Position numbers and translations under genes: made by a program
In this document: positions 1-8,699 of the stretch, one piece after another
Position numbering within the stretch: the stretch's first letter is position 1
Layout: each line of letters opens with the position of its first letter
Notes under the pieces: model-generated
The model's database searches: none
What the model was told of the DNA's origin: nothing
What the model saw: the letters and a program-made list of their open reading frames with translations, nothing else
NCBI RefSeq assembly: GCF_001949145.1
Contig: NW_019091395.1
Location: 803,263-866,551, forward strand
DNA: 63,289 bases
DNA from: Acanthaster planci
Taxonomy: Eukaryota > Echinodermata > Asteroidea > Valvatida > Acanthasteridae
Reading direction: 5' to 3'

Positions 1-21
1 TGGGTATATGTTAGTCGTCAT
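1..21 (-). CDS. 5' end of a further virus-like gene, cut by the window edge
   Basis: An ATG (complement of 19-21) opens a frame reading M-T-T-N-I-Y-P before the window ends. It lies 25 bases past the stop of the preceding gene on the same strand. It is preceded by an A/T-rich motif, TTAATTATAAAA, at 30-41, the same word found ahead of another gene of this block. Only seven codons are visible, so no function can be given. Confidence 0.3.
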
Positions 22-29
22 CTTATTAC

Positions 30-41
30 TTTTATAATTAA
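30..41 (-). promoter_or_regulatory. A/T-rich promoter-like motif
   Basis: TTAATTATAAAA on the minus strand ends 8 bases before the ATG at 21. It shares the core TAATTATAAA with 2471-2481, which sits in the same place ahead of the gene starting at 2464. Viral early/late promoters of large DNA viruses are often such short A/T-rich words close to the start; the role here is inferred. Confidence 0.35.
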
Positions 42-46
42 GCGTT

Positions 47-1239
47 TTAAAAAATATCTACCTCAAGTAAAATTTTACTGCCCTTGTTGTTGACTACCTC
101 TTGCCGCTCGTTTCTCAACGAAAACTCAAAACTGGTTATTCGGTCATTTATGAGTAATTTTGCGCTTTCACTTGGGTCTGACGCGGTACACAACACATAT
201 GAAGGTCGTCCGTTAAAATAATTAAAATGGTCGTTTATTTCTCGGCAGTGTATCCAAAGTTCTTTAAAAGGATTTGTGTTTATCTTTCCCTTGTAGATCA
301 CATTTGGCACGAGTCGACCTCTCGGTAAATTTAAAAGCTTACCTACTTCTTCACCTAATTTTAATTTAAGACTTAAATCCGTTATCATTATCGTTACTAA
401 ATTTGACTTTTTGTGAACTTTAAAAGTCACACCTGGGATGACGTTTAAAATAAAATCAAACCAATCCGCGTTATAAAACCCTGGAGGAATAATAACGCTT
501 CCGTGTTTGCCTCCTTGTAAAAAATCTGCAGGTGTTTCTCTTTTGTGTAATCGATGCATCACCGGGGCGTTTGAACCAGAAGCCGTAACTAAAAGAGTTG
601 GTTTTGGTTCAGTTTGAGCGGCCCGGATGGTTCTCGTTCTTTCTTCATTGTCGCTGCCTAAAAATCCCTCTTGAATAAACTCTAAAGCAATTCGACGGGC
701 TTCTTTATAAGTATCAACTTGGCCTTGAAATAATAGTTTTAAATAAATTAAGATGTTTTCTTTGTCTTCGTCAGATGCCACGGCTAAAACTACACTTTTA
801 TTGCTCAACGTTTGAATTTGGTTCTCGAGGTCATTTATTTTTTGACTAACTGAGACACTAAATTCTTCAAAAGTCCCCGCTTCATAAGCTCGAATATAGT
901 TTCTTATTACGTCATAAAACAAAACCAAAGTATCCATCTCCAATTCTGGCAATGGTACTGTTAGTTCGATTTCTTCGATTAAATTGTGATTTAAGTCAAC
1001 GACAGTTACCGGTGGGTCAACCTGTATTGCTGGTCTAACTCCATCAGGAGCCCTTTCTGCGGGGTTTCCTTCGATTTGAGTTTGCCATTGGATTTCGGTA
1101 GATTTTGTAATGTTAAAGTAACCTGGGCAAAAGCTTACTTTTCTGACTTTAATATTTTTATCACCTTTTCAATTGTCAATTAGATTTTCTAATTTAAACG
1201 TTTGTTTGCTTCGGTTAAGTAAAACGTGTGAGTCTCCAT
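47..1239 (-). pseudogene. Broken capsid-like structural protein gene of the viral block
   Basis: The main open frame runs from about 1168 to a stop at 47-49. The often-listed start at 952 is a TTG inside this longer frame. An in-frame TGA at 1169-1171 interrupts it, and coding-like sequence in the same frame continues upstream to about 1238, next to an ATG (1237-1239) that is in a different frame. The gene therefore looks doubly damaged, or the sequence has errors. The C-terminus has a beta-rich pattern ending S-F-E-F-S-L-R then I-L-L-E-V-D-I-F, resembling the ends of penton or minor-capsid-like proteins of polinton-like elements. That resemblance is from memory and weak. The 5' end overlaps the stop of the upstream gene by about 25 bases, as in compact viral genomes. 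Confidence 0.4.
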
Positions 1240-1685
1240 TTTATTATATACGTTTTATCCAAAACTTGAAATAGATCTTTCACCTTAGATTCGGTTTCCC
1301 CAGTTGTGTCTTGATAACACACCGCGATTAAAGCCTTCAACGGTTTACCTCTAGAGATCTTACCGTTTAAAATTTGGTTTAACTTATATTCTATTTCACC
1401 CGCTTCGCCGTTTTTAAAACAAATGTTGTACTTCTGCAACGTTTTTCTCGATTTTGGTGGCTTGATTTTTTTCCAAACGTGATGCTTGTAATATCGATCT
1501 CCCATGTCGGCGGGGGTGTACGAAGAAACCCACCCAAAAGTTAGACCGCAATGTTTACACGCGTATCTTTCGTCCATTTCAAGTATTTGGTGGTTACAAG
1601 CGGTTATCAGTTTACTTTGTTTTTGAGATCCCGCTATGTGTACTTCCTTTAGATTCAGCAAGTGACAAAGTTCCACATCAGTCAT
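1215..1685 (-). CDS. TFIIB / viral late transcription factor 3-like protein
   Basis: 156 codons from a true ATG at 1685. Residues ~29-50 hold a zinc-ribbon-like part (A-C-N-H, then Y-A-C-K-H-C-G-L-T-F-G). Residues ~105-125 read like a cyclin-fold helix of TFIIB family proteins (S-R-G-K-P-L-K-A-L-I-A-V-C). Large DNA viruses carry such factors (TFIIB-like or VLTF3-like) to direct late transcription with a viral RNA polymerase; that role is inferred from the family. The gene has no introns. It lies 28 bases downstream of a hairpin plus T-tract and is preceded directly by TTATATAAA. It is short for cellular TFIIB (about 300 residues), so a viral version is more likely than a host gene. Confidence 0.45.
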   Translation of the reverse strand: MTDVELCHLLNLKEVHIAGSQKQSKLITACNHQILEMDERYACKHCGLTFGWVSSYTPADMGDRYYKHHVWKKIKPPKSRKTLQKYNICFKNGEAGEIEYKLNQILNGKISRGKPLKALIAVCYQDTTGETESKVKDLFQVLDKTYIIKWRLTRFT

Positions 1686-1686
1686 T

Positions 1687-1712
1687 TTATATAAGGGTTT
1701 ATTTATTTAAAG
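1687..1712 (-). promoter_or_regulatory. A/T-rich leader with TATATAA ahead of the TFIIB-like gene
   Basis: Between the T-tract of the hairpin and the ATG at 1685 there are only about 28 bases, almost all A or T, with TTATATAAA directly before the start. This is the only place a promoter for that gene could be, if it is not read through from upstream. Confidence 0.3.
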
Positions 1713-1713
1713 T

Positions 1714-1752
1714 AAAAAAAAAATTAACCCCGGTTGGTATAACCGAGGTTAA
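1714..1752 (-). terminator. Perfect 12-bp hairpin followed by ten U
   Basis: Read on the minus strand, 1752-1741 pairs with 1735-1724 through 12 consecutive pairs (one G-U), with the five-base loop AUACC. The stem is followed at once by ten U (1723-1714). It begins 27 bases after the stop codon of the gene ending at 1779 and ends about 28 bases before the next ATG. The shape is that of an intrinsic terminator. In Mimivirus-like giant viruses, palindromes of this kind mark mRNA 3' ends; which applies here is an inference. Confidence 0.6.
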
Positions 1753-1778
1753 ATTGACTTTCACTAATTTTTCTTTAA

Positions 1779-2464
1779 TCAAACGCTTCCCAAAAAGCAA
1801 GGTTTTTCTTTAACCGTGAGCATAGCCGTCGTGACTCGATATCTAACACTCGCTCCGCAAGAAAGTGAACCGTGGGCACCAAAATCAATATCTTTAGGAG
1901 AGATCAAAGAGACCGCGTGGCATTTTTTATTTGCAAAAAGAGCGCGATCGATTTCTTTAAATGACTTATCCACCAAAGAGGCATCATAGTCAATTTTAAC
2001 ATACATCCTACTTTTATTGGTAAAAGCCGGTTTAACTAAGCAATTGATCCTATCGGGTAGGTCGTCTAGTTTTTGAGACACTTTAAAAGAGTTACGCGTA
2101 TTCGCGGGGAGATCTTCTAGCATCTTATCTGATAAGTTTTCAAAATAATTATAAACTTCGTCATTTACACGTAATAGCAACGATTCAGTCTCGGGAGATA
2201 TCTGATAACAAATTTGATCTTGACCAGTAGGTTCCTTAGTACCATATTTGTAAACTGGGTTGACTACGTAACAAGGGTCTTCGAGTCTAATCAACAGTTG
2301 TTTGTTTTGCCCCTTGTGGTGATAAGCGATCTTAGAAAAATACTTTGTTGGTCTAAAATGACTAAATATTTAGGATCAAAGAGGCCATAGGTAATTTTTG
2401 GGTTTTTGTTGCCGGCATTTAGACCTTCGTGGTCATTTGAGACGATATATATTTGACTTGACAT
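1779..2464 (-). pseudogene. Frameshifted conserved protein of the viral block, function unknown
   Basis: An ATG at 2464 opens a 57-codon frame (M-S-S-Q-I-Y-I-V-S-N-D...) ending in a stop near 2291. A second frame is open from about 2372 down to the stop at 1779-1781 and contains the rest of the protein, ending G-S-L-S-C-G-A-S-V-R-Y-R-V then C-F-L-G-S-V. Both halves read like protein and overlap around 2300-2370, so one frameshift there best explains them. The TTG sometimes listed as a start at 2294 is internal. The intact form would be about 220 residues. I recognise no domain; a role in DNA binding or the virion is possible but unsupported. It is followed by the hairpin at 1724-1752. Confidence 0.5.
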
Positions 2465-2470
2465 GGTTCT

Positions 2471-2481
2471 ATTTATAATTA
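2471..2481 (-). promoter_or_regulatory. Second copy of the TAATTATAAA motif
   Basis: TAATTATAAAT lies seven bases before the ATG at 2464, matching the word at 30-41 in sequence and position. Confidence 0.35.
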
Positions 2482-2504
2482 GGTTTCTAAACTTTTTCTC
2501 ATTT

Positions 2505-3041
2505 TTATTCGGGCGGGATTTCTACTTTAATTAAATTTTCGACGTCAGCGTCATATTTAATAATTAATCCAATTTTATATAAGTCCGCGTCGAGTTTAGT
2601 CGATAAATCGGGCAGTGACTCGTTCTCTCGCGCGTGCCTCAACTTTTTATGCTTGCCGTCTACGAGCACCACGTGATCCATTCCTTCCAACTTGACACAA
2701 TTTACGCAGCAGGTGCAACAGGTACAACCAAAACATTCGATACAATGGGCACACTCGTAACAGTCTTCACAACTGTCCAAGGCATTTGAATTTCTGCAGT
2801 CGTATGAATTAAAACAAGCCACACAATTAATGCATCTATCGCAATCTACGCTGTTAGAGCAGTCCTTACATCTAGCGCAATCGTTACATTGGCGACAATT
2901 GCGACATTCTTTACAATCGGCGCAATTGCGTAAACCTTTAGATTTTAAACAACGAAAGCAATCGTATGAATCTACCAAGTCAATCGAATTTCTCGTGCCT
3001 TTGCAAAAATAACAATTCACGTTTGTAGTTTTATCTACCAT
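2505..3041 (-). CDS. Cysteine-rich CxxC-repeat protein
   Basis: 178 codons from ATG 3041, without introns. Residues ~10-115 contain about 28 cysteines in near-continuous C-x-x-C spacing with D, N or R between (for example C-A-D-C-K-E-C-R-N-C-R-Q-C). The regular six-residue rhythm suggests a stacked metal-binding or disulphide-bonded solenoid. The last ~60 residues are a cysteine-free acidic tail ending V-E-I-P-P-E. Similar cysteine-repeat proteins occur in large DNA viruses, but I cannot tie it to a named family. It is the first gene of the block. Its leader is very A/T-rich with a TATAAAA word at 3088-3094. No signal peptide or membrane segment is seen. Confidence 0.55.
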   Translation of the reverse strand: MVDKTTNVNCYFCKGTRNSIDLVDSYDCFRCLKSKGLRNCADCKECRNCRQCNDCARCKDCSNSVDCDRCINCVACFNSYDCRNSNALDSCEDCYECAHCIECFGCTCCTCCVNCVKLEGMDHVVLVDGKHKKLRHARENESLPDLSTKLDADLYKIGLIIKYDADVENLIKVEIPPE

Positions 3042-3153
3042 TTATTTTTATGTATTTTTATCATTGTTTGTTTATTTATTTTTTCGTTTTTTATAACGGG
3101 CAAGTCTCGACTTGTATCGACGGAAAGTCCCTTTTTGTTTGTGAGTGAGTGCC

Positions 3154-3278
3154 AGTCACGAGTTGTTCACAGCTGGGGTCAAATGTTCAAGGTCAGTGAA
3201 GTGGAAATCCCCGGCGCTAGTCACGAGTTCTTTACAGGAAAAGTGCGCCGGGGTCAAAAGGTGAGTGGGAATCCCCGG
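3154..3278. repeat. Imperfect 65-75-bp direct duplication at the edge of the viral block
   Basis: Three words recur in the same order: AGTCACGAGTT (3154, 3219), GGGGTCAAA (3175, 3250) and GTGGRAATCCCCGG (3201, 3265). Base composition changes here from A/T-rich viral-like sequence to more balanced sequence, so the insertion boundary or a viral terminal repeat is a plausible reading. Confidence 0.5.
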
Positions 3279-3284
3279 TGAGTG

Positions 3285-3805
3285 TGATGGGTGAAAGGGG
3301 GTGAAAAGGGCGTGTGGTCCAGAACTCTCCAATCCCTACTACTACACCCAGTCGCAAATCCTCGACAGGCAATAGGGGCGCTAGTTTTTATACAGAGTGC
3401 CCAACCCAGTTTTCAACAGAAGGAATGTAAAGGAGTGGCCCTCCATTCTCTGGTGATACAAAATAATTCAAATGTAAATGACTGATCTGCAGACTACACA
3501 CTGAGCTTTGCTCAAGCTTATCCAACTTAACAAAAGAGTCCTGGTTAAGAAGAGAACAAGCCAAATTCTCAGCATGCAATGAGCCATGAGCAAATACAAA
3601 AAAGGTATTCTAATTGGACATCAAAAAGGCTTTTGGTTATAATATATACATTGCAAACAGAAATAACTGTTGAGTACAAAGTGGGCTTAGAGAAATATAA
3701 TATATAAGGACGTGCATGAGTTCTTCTTCGTGACCAAAGAGCAAAGATGCAAAACTCCATGGATTAAAGTATCCATAAGGATACGGATAAGATTTTAAGA
3801 CATTT
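3285..3805. other. Spacer, nothing recognised
   Basis: Only short unsupported open frames; no protein similarity, repeat or RNA gene recognised. Confidence 0.4.
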
Positions 3806-3807
3806 GA

Positions 3808-4236
3808 GTACTTATAAAGATGAACATTGAAATTAATTGAAGTGGGATTTGACCTGCGGCCTCCGGAATGCCGAACGGGTGCTCTACCAGCCGAGCTATC
3901 CAGCCTTACCTTTGCGGCTCTCCCCATTAAATTTGTCAATATCTCTGTTTAGGGGGGGCGCTAGCCAGAAGCCATTAAACCTGAAACTCCTTATACCCAA
4001 GGATTAACGACCCAATACACTATGCAAGCTGGGAAGTGGTGAACAGGGATCACTCGAAGAGTGATATAGATTTATAAACATAAATCGTGAAACGAATTAT
4101 AACGAGAAACTGACTAAGGTGCTTACAAATAATTATAAAGATGAGCACAAAAATTGACTTCAGTGGGATTAGAACCTGCGCACTCCGGAACACCGTACCG
4201 GCCAGGGATCTACCAACTGAGCTATCAAGCCCTATG
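3808..4236 (-). repeat. Two tRNA-derived SINE heads in one composite repeat
   Basis: Reverse-strand tRNA-like heads lie at about 3843-3905 and 4164-4233, each with an A box like TAGCTCGGCTGGTAGAGC and a B box like GGTCAAATCCC. Each is followed on the minus strand by a tail containing CTTTATAA. The ~250 bases between them recur at 30971-31190 next to a further head, so head plus body form a ~300-bp family. The heads lack intact tRNA folds, so these are SINEs and not tRNA genes. Confidence 0.65.
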
Positions 4237-4260
4237 TTGTAGGTTTGTCCAATTTGTCAA

Positions 4261-5835
4261 TACTCTGACGAAACAGGGGTAGGCATGGATGCCTTTCTAT
4301 GTCATTAATCATTTATGCGCGCTTAATGCATTAATGCAAGTCTGGGCGCTTGTAGCGTGCTTATGGAGCGCACTCGATTTCAGAGTGACCGGATTGCTGC
4401 TGAACGCCAGGGTGCTGTACATTGTGCGTCGTATCGACCAGTAGGTAGAGTAGTAAATGTAGTAGTGTACTTTGGGTCTTAGTTAGAATGGTAACAGTCC
4501 AGCTCGTAAGCTGTTAACCCTTGGCTGAGAGCTAGTAGTACGGTGATTCGTTGTGGATTGCTTGTCTTCTGTGAGCAACGTAAGTGGTGTGACGGCTGGT
4601 TTGCGTGCCTTGAGGGTTACTGAGAGCGCTCTGGTTCCTGAAAGAGTTATTATCCCTTGGATTAATCGACCCTGCGTGTTGAAGATTATTATCCCTAGAT
4701 TGATTAACGATCCACATAGATTATCACTGCTTGCGAGTAGTGGTTATTGTTGTTAATAGTCTAGTTTATGTTACAGTTGCCAGGTGATTAGGTTTACCAC
4801 GTGAAGCTTATTGAATTGCCTTGTAAGGTGAATTGTACAAATAAACCCTGTGTTTTGATATGCCTCGTCGATTTTTATTTGTAATAAACCTATTGCACAG
4901 ATTTATTGTCCTTAAATACCTGCGTCACTTTGAGGTTAATTAAGGCTTCCCTGTATTTCCTTGTCTGATACCAGTTGATTTGTCATTCCTAAGTGTTGGT
5001 AAATTTCCACCAAACGAACTGCTCCTTAGTCCGTTCGTTAGCTGATATCCCTCTTATGTTAGGGTAGCCTGACATGTATATAATATTTGTGGGGTATATC
5101 AGGCCAGGTCAGTCCCATTTTTGATCAGGCTGGTCTGCTTGGTCCGCCTCAAGAGGTGTCATTTGTCTCGTCACAAAACCTTTGATCGAGGGGCACTGGA
5201 CTGTGTGACTGTGCTTTTCTGCCAAGATATTATAACTGACGTGTTTGAACTCCACCAGCTCACGTTGGCTACCTAATAATGTGATGTTCAACTCCCTCAA
5301 GATCAGGAGAGTGCTTTAACAAGGGCAGCTAATTAGGGACTTCCAATTACAGTAGAAAGGAAGGTCAGACTTCATTACATTCAAAATTGCAGTCAAAGAG
5401 AAAACACTTTAGTCCAAGTATAACAGCTCTCCACGATTCTTGTCTTCTGGTATCACCGAAAATAAAACTGTGACGCCAACAGTCATATTGTGTAGAAGTC
5501 TCGTGTCTAATGCAGTAGGCCCAGGTCTTCTCCCAAACGATGTTGACATAATTTCTTCATGTAGAAGCCCTTAGATATTGCCAGATATTGGAACATCTCT
5601 TTAAGCTCAGGCAATTTTCAGTTTGTATAAATTGATAAGAAATTGAGCAAAAATCTAAAATCTTGGCACATTACTTGTTCTTCTGAAGGCTTCCGGAAGC
5701 GCGCCATCAGCTGTCATCTTTCAAGCTCTATACCACTGGACCACTGTTCATCCTTCCAGGCTTTTTCCTGACTGAATGGTGTTTAGAACTACGGATGCGT
5801 GTATAGGACATGACTGGAAAAAAATGCTTCGTGTC
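4261..5835. other. Non-coding spacer
   Basis: Open frames are under 70 codons and overlap on opposite strands; no gene, repeat or RNA recognised. Confidence 0.4.
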
Positions 5836-5837
5836 CG

Positions 5838-5993
5838 CTATTTCGCCGGGCGGATTAGTATTTTGCTCGGGCAGATTAGCATTTCGCCAGGGCGGATTAC
5901 TTATTTCGCCAGAGCGGACCACTTATTTCGCCCGAACAAATTAGTATTTAACCCAGGCGGATAAGTATTTCTCCAGGAGCTGATTAGAATCCC
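5838..5993 (-). repeat. Diverged ~21-bp minisatellite, inverted relative to 8090-8235
   Basis: About seven units resembling GGCGGATTAGTATTTCGCC, many mutated. The reverse complement of this unit is the unit of the array at 8090. The shared flank TGCGTGTATAGGACATGACT (near 5797) matches the inverted flank of the other array near 8252. Confidence 0.6.
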
Positions 5994-5999
5994 AGGAGA

Positions 6000-8085
6000 T
6001 TGGGTGTATATAATCGCACCCATTTTGCAGGGGGATGGATCATCCCCCGCTTTTTCGTAAAAAAAAAGAAAGAAAACGGTTTTTTGAGTACTTTATTCAT
6101 TCCAAGTCAATTCCATTGCAAAGTTTTTCATGAAGTTTGCCCAGAATTTGCTGGGGGGGGCACAGATTAGGGTTGGGGTTGGGGCAAAATGATTCTTTTC
6201 CTACAAATCAAAGTCCATTTTTCTTTGGTCCCCCGCCACAAAAATAAGGCCGGGGCAGTTTCCTCCCACTCAACATTTTTCTCTCTAGCCTCGCAGTGCA
6301 TTTTCACGCTTTGAGTCTTCCAGGCTCTTTTGGAGTAACTCTTTGCAGTCATTTTTCACCTATTTAATAAGAATCGGACCTGCTGTTTTAGCAAAGTGTT
6401 GATTTTCCCGAAGCAGCCAAAAACACTTTCCACGCGCAAACGCTGCTAGAGTACGCTGGCAAGCGCGTGACCCAAACTTCAAACGGCTATAGCAACATCT
6501 TCAATTGAACTAAAAATGTATTGATCTTTTGATTAGTTTGTATTGATTATGATTGTCTTTACTTGCATGCAGAGTTTCATTAAATTCATGTATGGGATGG
6601 CCGAGTTCTGCGGGGGATCCGCCCCCTGGCTGTAAGCGGTCCCCCATCTGACCTCTGACTTTTTAAGGTTATAAGAGAGAAGTAATGTTCGCATGAATTC
6701 CATTTAAAATTACAAGGAAAAAGAACGGCTTTAAACATCGTTACAAAATGGGTGAAGGAGTTTAATCTGTTCCCATGTTCCTTCCCGGCTTGGACACTGA
6801 ATACACCACTGCATTTTGTCCAAGGGGGGAAGGGGGATTTCCTGGACGGGTACATAGCTCTAACCCACGAACCGATCAAGAACGTCATGGGGATGCATAA
6901 GTTGCCCCTTTCACTCTAAACCATCGAGGAAAACAGTCAAAAAGGCAGAAGAGGTACAAGACCAAAGGAGAAAACAGGAAAAAATAGCTTTAATTTTTAA
7001 AGCTAGGAACCATGCTTTTTATTCCATTTAGTCTATTTTTCTCATATCTTTCGCATTTTGTTATTATTTTTTATATTATTCTTGGGGGAAGACAAGTGCC
7101 CCCCCCCCGCGACAAACATTTACCCTAGTCATTTTAAACTTTCTGTCTGTCACGAGTAAGTCCCCCTTTTTAGAAGAAACAAAAAGGCTGACTCCTAAAC
7201 GATACTTACATAGCTTGTTCCGGTGCATCAAAGACTTGGTATCCAAGTAATAGATTCGTTCCGCCATGGCCGCCCAAAATAATGATGATTTTACTCAGAA
7301 GACACCGACGCATATACACGTAGAAGGAAAGTCTAAACTTTAAACAAAGTGGGTTGATTTAATCCTTGATAGCCCCAAACATGTTTATTTTCCTGGGAAC
7401 TACACAAACTAAACAAGTTCATTACACACGAACAAAAAACAAAAACAAAAAAAAATTACATTTGTCAAAGTTACAAATTACTACATTAAAATTACCATAA
7501 GTATCAGAAACATCCTGCAGAAGGTCCAGACATTTAATTTATAGAAATATATTGATGCCGTCACTCCAGTCCCTTTCAATATCAGTAGTATCAATTTAAA
7601 GTGTTTTATATCCTTATAAACAATTATCTTTATGTTATGAAACTGCAGATAAAAGTGTCTGTGATTATAATGTGATAGGTTAAACACTCTCCATTTCTCT
7701 AAAAAGAGAGTAACATGCAAGGAACTATTTTCATAATTAAATTTAAGGTTTTCAAGGGCCGGAATGGCAAGACTCTGAGCCTGCGCCCAGTCAAAGTAGA
7801 GAAATGATGCGCTTTTGTTCCGGGGTTTTGGATAAAATGTTTGATAGATTCATAAGGGTAATTTTCAATCAGTTCCATTGACCTTCATGTTGACTTAATC
7901 TGCGGGGAAAAGGTGATTAATTAGGAGAAAATTTCTGCCTTTGCTAAATGCAGGAGTGAGAGCGCACTTCATGAGTACCTTTGAATCTTCGATACAATGG
8001 CGCGCAAAAATGTCGGAACGGTCTATCTGAGTCAACCCCCCCCGGAAATCATCTTGCATTCTGACACACTAATACTGAAACACCC
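6000..8085. other. Non-coding spacer
   Basis: No gene recognised. It holds short homopolymers (poly-C at 7100-7108, poly-A at 6059-6067 and around 7440) and A/T-rich stretches. Confidence 0.4.
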
Positions 8086-8089
8086 GGTG

Positions 8090-8235
8090 GTAATCCACCA
8101 GGTGAAACAGTAATCCGCCCGGGCGAAAGAGTAATCCGCCCGGGCGAAACAGTAATCCGCCCGGGGGAAACAGTAATTCGCCCGGGCAAAATAATAATCC
8201 GCAAGGGGGGAAATAGTAATCCGCCCGGGTGAAAT
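8090..8235 (+). repeat. Seven-unit ~21-bp minisatellite
   Basis: Tandem units of GTAATCCGCCCGGGCGAAACA with few changes. The open frames here that repeat A-R-A-D-Y or P-G-R-I-T are only translations of the array and not genes. Less diverged than its inverted relative at 5838. Confidence 0.75.
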
Positions 8236-8334
8236 AGCACGCCTGACTTTTTTAGTCATATCCTATATACGCTTCTGTAGCAGAACGGGGTTGCTAGCAC
8301 ACATTACTCTATGACAAAAGTGCTGGCAATTTTT

Positions 8335-8690
8335 TGCCATCCTGTTGTGGTTAACACACCCGCTTCATTTTTTGCAGTGCAGAATATTGCGCACTCTGTG
8401 TGCCTTGTCAAAACAGTTTTGACAAGGCACTCGCCATTAATGAATACCACAACTGTGTGTTTCTTCATAACCAACCAATTATATCATGCCCTTCCTTTCT
8501 GACGGTTATCAAGGTTGTTTCCAACACATCATACAAACGATCATGATACAAAGCAAAAAAGGTCAGACTGTGCAAGAGCCAATAGAATTAGACGTCCATT
8601 ACTTTGACATTGAAGCATGAATTAAATTATCCAATCTCATTAAAGTTGTTCCCTCGTCCGAGAGGAACAAGTGGTTCTTTGTCATGGTTC
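8335..8690 (+). repeat. Dispersed repeat, copy 1
   Basis: Similar over about 350 bases, in the same orientation, to 17433-17740. Shared words include CTGTTGTGG, CACTCTGTG, TGTCAAAAC, TTTCTTCATA and ATCATACAAACGA. No coding capacity. The two copies lie on either side of the SLC16-like gene. Confidence 0.55.
8400..8430. repeat. Perfect 15-bp-arm palindrome with a one-base centre
   Basis: Bases 8400-8414 are the exact reverse complement of 8416-8430, with A at the centre. It lies within the dispersed repeat; the copy at 17.5 kb has only the first arm (CTGTCAAAACTG). Confidence 0.8.
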
Positions 8691-8699
8691 ATATCTTAT

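Noticed and set aside
47-2294. Starts at TTG (952 and 2294)
   Set aside because: The frames stay open upstream with clear coding character, so these are internal leucines and not starts.
3843-4233. tRNA genes
   Set aside because: A and B boxes are present but the arms do not pair fully, tails are shared between copies, and the family is dispersed; they are SINE heads. The same holds for 15411, 16565 and 30880.
8090-8235. CRISPR-like array
   Set aside because: Units are contiguous with no unique spacers; this is a eukaryotic minisatellite.
8032-8259. Repetitive open frames A-R-A-D-Y and P-G-R-I-T
   Set aside because: They are translations of the 21-bp minisatellite.
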